From DATJUF01 sp035524095 (GTDB taxonomy: Bacteria > Desulfobacterota > Binatia > Binatales > Binataceae): 14,317 nt of DNA. The position numbers were made by a program, and so were the translations under genes. The notes beneath the pieces are model-generated. The model was not told the origin of the DNA and made no database searches. It was given only the letters and a program-made list of their open reading frames with translations. Below, one piece after another: positions 12,869 to 14,317 of this stretch. The first letter of the stretch is position 1. Each line of letters opens with the position of its first letter. The stretch lies in assembly GCA_035524095.1 (NCBI GenBank), contig DATKPK010000041.1, positions 1 to 14,317 of the forward strand, in the 5' to 3' direction.

Positions 12869-13495
12869 CTAGGGCTGAGCGGAAATCGGCGAGACCTCGC
12901 CTTGGTCTGGTAACTCTGGTGTACCTGCCTGTGGGATCTGGCTACTGCCTTGAGGCTTGGTCGCCGGTGGCGGAATCCGCCGAGGCATCTTGATCTGCGG
13001 AGGAGCAGGCGGCAGCGATCCCACGATATCGGCGTTCACCATCACGATTATCATCCCGAGCGGATAACGCGGTCCGCCGAGAATCAGCGTAGCGTGGTTT
13101 TCCATCACAGCCTGCATACCCAGGCGCGGCCGATTACCATCGAATAGCTCGATTCGCATATTCAGCCGTTGGCCGTCGATTCGCAGTGGAGCGATATGCA
13201 GCAGATGCCCGGCGGGAAGGCTGAACGTCAGCAGCCGTCCGCACACCGTGCGCTGGGTCTTCGAACTGTCCATGTGATACGAGGTGTACGCGAACAGGGA
13301 CGGCAGCAGTCTCGTCATCGGCATCTTCTTAAGCTGCGGATCCATCCCTAAAGTAGAATTCGATGCCGTTACCGATATTACTTCGATTTGAATTGGTGGA
13401 GGGGTAAATTTTTGCGCCAAGGCTGGCCCTGGCTGCGCGATGATACAGGCGGCTACTGCTACAAGCAGAAGACCAAGGCTGCGCTGCAAGATCAT
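12869..13495 (-). CDS. exported protein of unknown function, third gene of the sigma/anti-sigma operon
   Basis: I do not recognise a named family. The 208-residue protein starts with a signal sequence: Arg5, a hydrophobic stretch 7-20 and a signal peptidase I site after ALA27. VAAC (14-17) could instead be a lipobox with Cys17 anchored. Residues about 34-160 look like a beta-rich domain, with alternating hydrophobic strands around LLTFSLPAGHLLHIAPLRI (88-106), LNMRIELF and HATLILGGPRYPLGMIIVMVNA. The last 45 residues are Pro/Gln/Ser-rich, probably disordered. The layout of an exported beta protein beside a membrane anti-sigma suggests an envelope role or a sensor that touches the anti-sigma outside the membrane. 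The ATG is four bases after the anti-sigma stop, so translation is likely coupled. Confidence 0.82.
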   Translation of the reverse strand: MILQRSLGLLLVAVAACIIAQPGPALAQKFTPPPIQIEVISVTASNSTLGMDPQLKKMPMTRLLPSLFAYTSYHMDSSKTQRTVCGRLLTFSLPAGHLLHIAPLRIDGQRLNMRIELFDGNRPRLGMQAVMENHATLILGGPRYPLGMIIVMVNADIVGSLPPAPPQIKMPRRIPPPATKPQGSSQIPQAGTPELPDQGEVSPISAQP

Positions 13496-13499
13496 ATTG

Positions 13500-14165
13500 T
13501 CAGGGCTGCTGGTCCGGCACCCACACGACCGTGGTCTTGTTTTCGGGAGCGGTCCAGACCACCACGGACGGATTATCCGACTTTATCTGCGAGATCTCAG
13601 TCCCTGAATCCCCGTCTGCTGACGCTAATGACTGGTCGCCACTGTTATCGCCAATGCTTCCCTGCGCTGGTTCGCCGCTGTTATTCGCGACGCTATCGCT
13701 CTGGGGTGGTACAGCTTGTGGCTTGGACGCGATTGTTGGCGGGTTGATCGCAGCGACGACTTCGGGGTGCTGCGCATGCACCTGCCGTACCCGCAGCCAG
13801 TTCGACAACTCAGGCGTGACCACCATCGCCGTCACGACTGCCACCGCCGCTGCCAGTCCGCCCATCATGATCGTATTCGCGAACCAGCCGCTCACAGTCT
13901 CGTACCATCGCGGCTTTATCTCCGGCATGGGCGCGGGCAAATGCATGCTCTCGATTCGAGCCATCACGCCGCTGGCAAAACCTTCGAGCTTCGGGATCGG
14001 TTGTGATCCGCGCAGCGCCACCGCCATCTTTCGGTAGTTAGCCAGCACACCGTCACACGCTGCGCATACGGCAGTGTGCCGGGCGACTTCCTGCATCTCA
14101 TGCGGTTCGAGTTCGCCGTCCTCAAAGGGTCCCAGTAATAACTCTATGTCTTCGCATCGAGCCAT
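13500..14165 (-). CDS. membrane-anchored zinc-finger anti-sigma factor
   Basis: The 221-residue protein begins with an anti-sigma zinc-finger domain (zf-HC2/ZAS): Cys4, an ELEPHEMQEVARH helix and H-x3-C-x2-C at His30, Cys34 and Cys37. A hydrophobic helix at about 98-117 (NTIMMGGLAAAVAVVTAMVV) is the only membrane span. It puts the N-terminal finger in the cytoplasm, where it would hold the sigma factor, and about 100 residues outside. The outer part is Ser/Asn/Asp/Gln-rich low complexity. It ends in two similar strands, VVVWTA and VVWVPDQQP, a tail seen in anti-sigma factors of related bacteria. The ATG lies five bases after the sigma-gene stop, so the two are translationally coupled, as is usual for such pairs. 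The signal that triggers release is unknown. Confidence 0.9.
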   Translation of the reverse strand: MARCEDIELLLGPFEDGELEPHEMQEVARHTAVCAACDGVLANYRKMAVALRGSQPIPKLEGFASGVMARIESMHLPAPMPEIKPRWYETVSGWFANTIMMGGLAAAVAVVTAMVVTPELSNWLRVRQVHAQHPEVVAAINPPTIASKPQAVPPQSDSVANNSGEPAQGSIGDNSGDQSLASADGDSGTEISQIKSDNPSVVVWTAPENKTTVVWVPDQQP

Positions 14166-14170
14166 ACCGG

Positions 14171-14317
14171 TTACTCAGTCTCCAAGTCTTTCAAGATGGT
14201 TTTCAAACGGTTGCGAGCATAATGGAGCCGACTCATTACCGTGCCGCGCGGGCATTGCAGGACTTCGCTAATTTCATCATAGGAGAGCCCCTCAACTTCC
14301 CGTAGCAGTATCACGGC
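14171..14317 (-). CDS. ECF-type RNA polymerase sigma factor, C-terminal part (truncated by the window edge)
   Basis: Forty-eight residues plus a TAA stop are visible; the 5' part lies beyond the right edge. They form sigma region 4, which binds the -35 element. LREVEGLSYDEISEVLQCP gives the first two helices, and RGTVMSRLHYARNRLK is the recognition helix with the typical GTV-x-SRL-x-x-AR signature. The short end after this helix and the zinc-finger anti-sigma gene five bases downstream both indicate an extracytoplasmic-function sigma factor. Such sigma genes usually activate their own operon; that promoter would be outside the window. The subgroup cannot be assigned without region 2. Confidence 0.9.
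   Translation of the reverse strand, partial: AVILLREVEGLSYDEISEVLQCPRGTVMSRLHYARNRLKTILKDLETE

Noticed and set aside
1..14317. CRISPR array, tRNA or rRNA, insertion sequence, prophage genes, defence system
   Set aside because: I found no regularly spaced repeats, cloverleaf or rRNA-like stretch, transposase motif, terminal repeats or defence-type domains. The window is mainly housekeeping and catabolic genes.

Overview
The window looks like chromosomal DNA of a free-living, GC-rich Gram-negative bacterium of the broad 'deltaproteobacterial' type (Desulfobacterota, Myxococcota or Binatota-like). This placement is inferred, not proven. It rests on a very long IF2 with a Pro/Ala-rich linker, a DUF503 gene between infB and rbfA, a sigma/anti-sigma/secreted-protein operon, and co-located acyl-CoA dehydrogenase, luciferase-like and short-chain dehydrogenase genes. 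GTG and TTG starts are frequent. I see no rRNA, tRNA, CRISPR array, transposase or phage structural gene. No gene-free stretch exceeds 300 bases; the longest is 9609-9861.

Region 1 (1-3629, minus strand) reads, in transcription order: a GFA/CENP-V-type zinc protein, a DUF1054 (YktB/UPF0637) protein, gpsA (phospholipid precursor synthesis), an 80-residue tandem zinc-knuckle protein, dapB (lysine/diaminopimelate synthesis) and the N-terminal 61 codons of an XRE-type repressor cut by the window edge. Only DUF1054-gpsA are tightly spaced (25 nt).

Region 2 (3630-5023) starts with a divergent intergenic stretch carrying a strong inverted repeat at 3717-3752. It is followed by a plus-strand acyl-CoA dehydrogenase.

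Region 3 (5204-9608, plus strand) is a translation module: ylxR, infB (1114 residues), a DUF503/YlxP-like gene and rbfA. The usual partners rimP and nusA (upstream) and truB, rpsO and pnp (downstream) are not beside it. Perfect hairpins lie after infB and in the rbfA downstream region.

Region 4 (9609-12787, plus strand) is catabolic. It holds a self-contained luciferase-like flavin monooxygenase unit with a candidate promoter, a leader of roughly 100 nt, the best Shine-Dalgarno of the window and a terminator. An alpha/beta hydrolase and an HSD17B10-like dehydrogenase follow, probably as a two-gene operon. With the acyl-CoA dehydrogenase of Region 2 they suggest oxidation and beta-oxidation-like processing of an aliphatic, alicyclic or aromatic acid. 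The substrate cannot be read from the sequence.

Region 5 (12788-14317, minus strand) is an operon of an ECF sigma factor (C-terminal part only), a membrane-anchored zinc-finger anti-sigma factor and an exported protein of unknown function. It converges on Region 4 across a two-part hairpin that probably terminates transcription in both directions.

Most genes are ordinary. The least explained items are the tandem zinc-knuckle protein, the dyad in the divergent promoter region, the exported third gene of the sigma-factor operon and the detached infB module.
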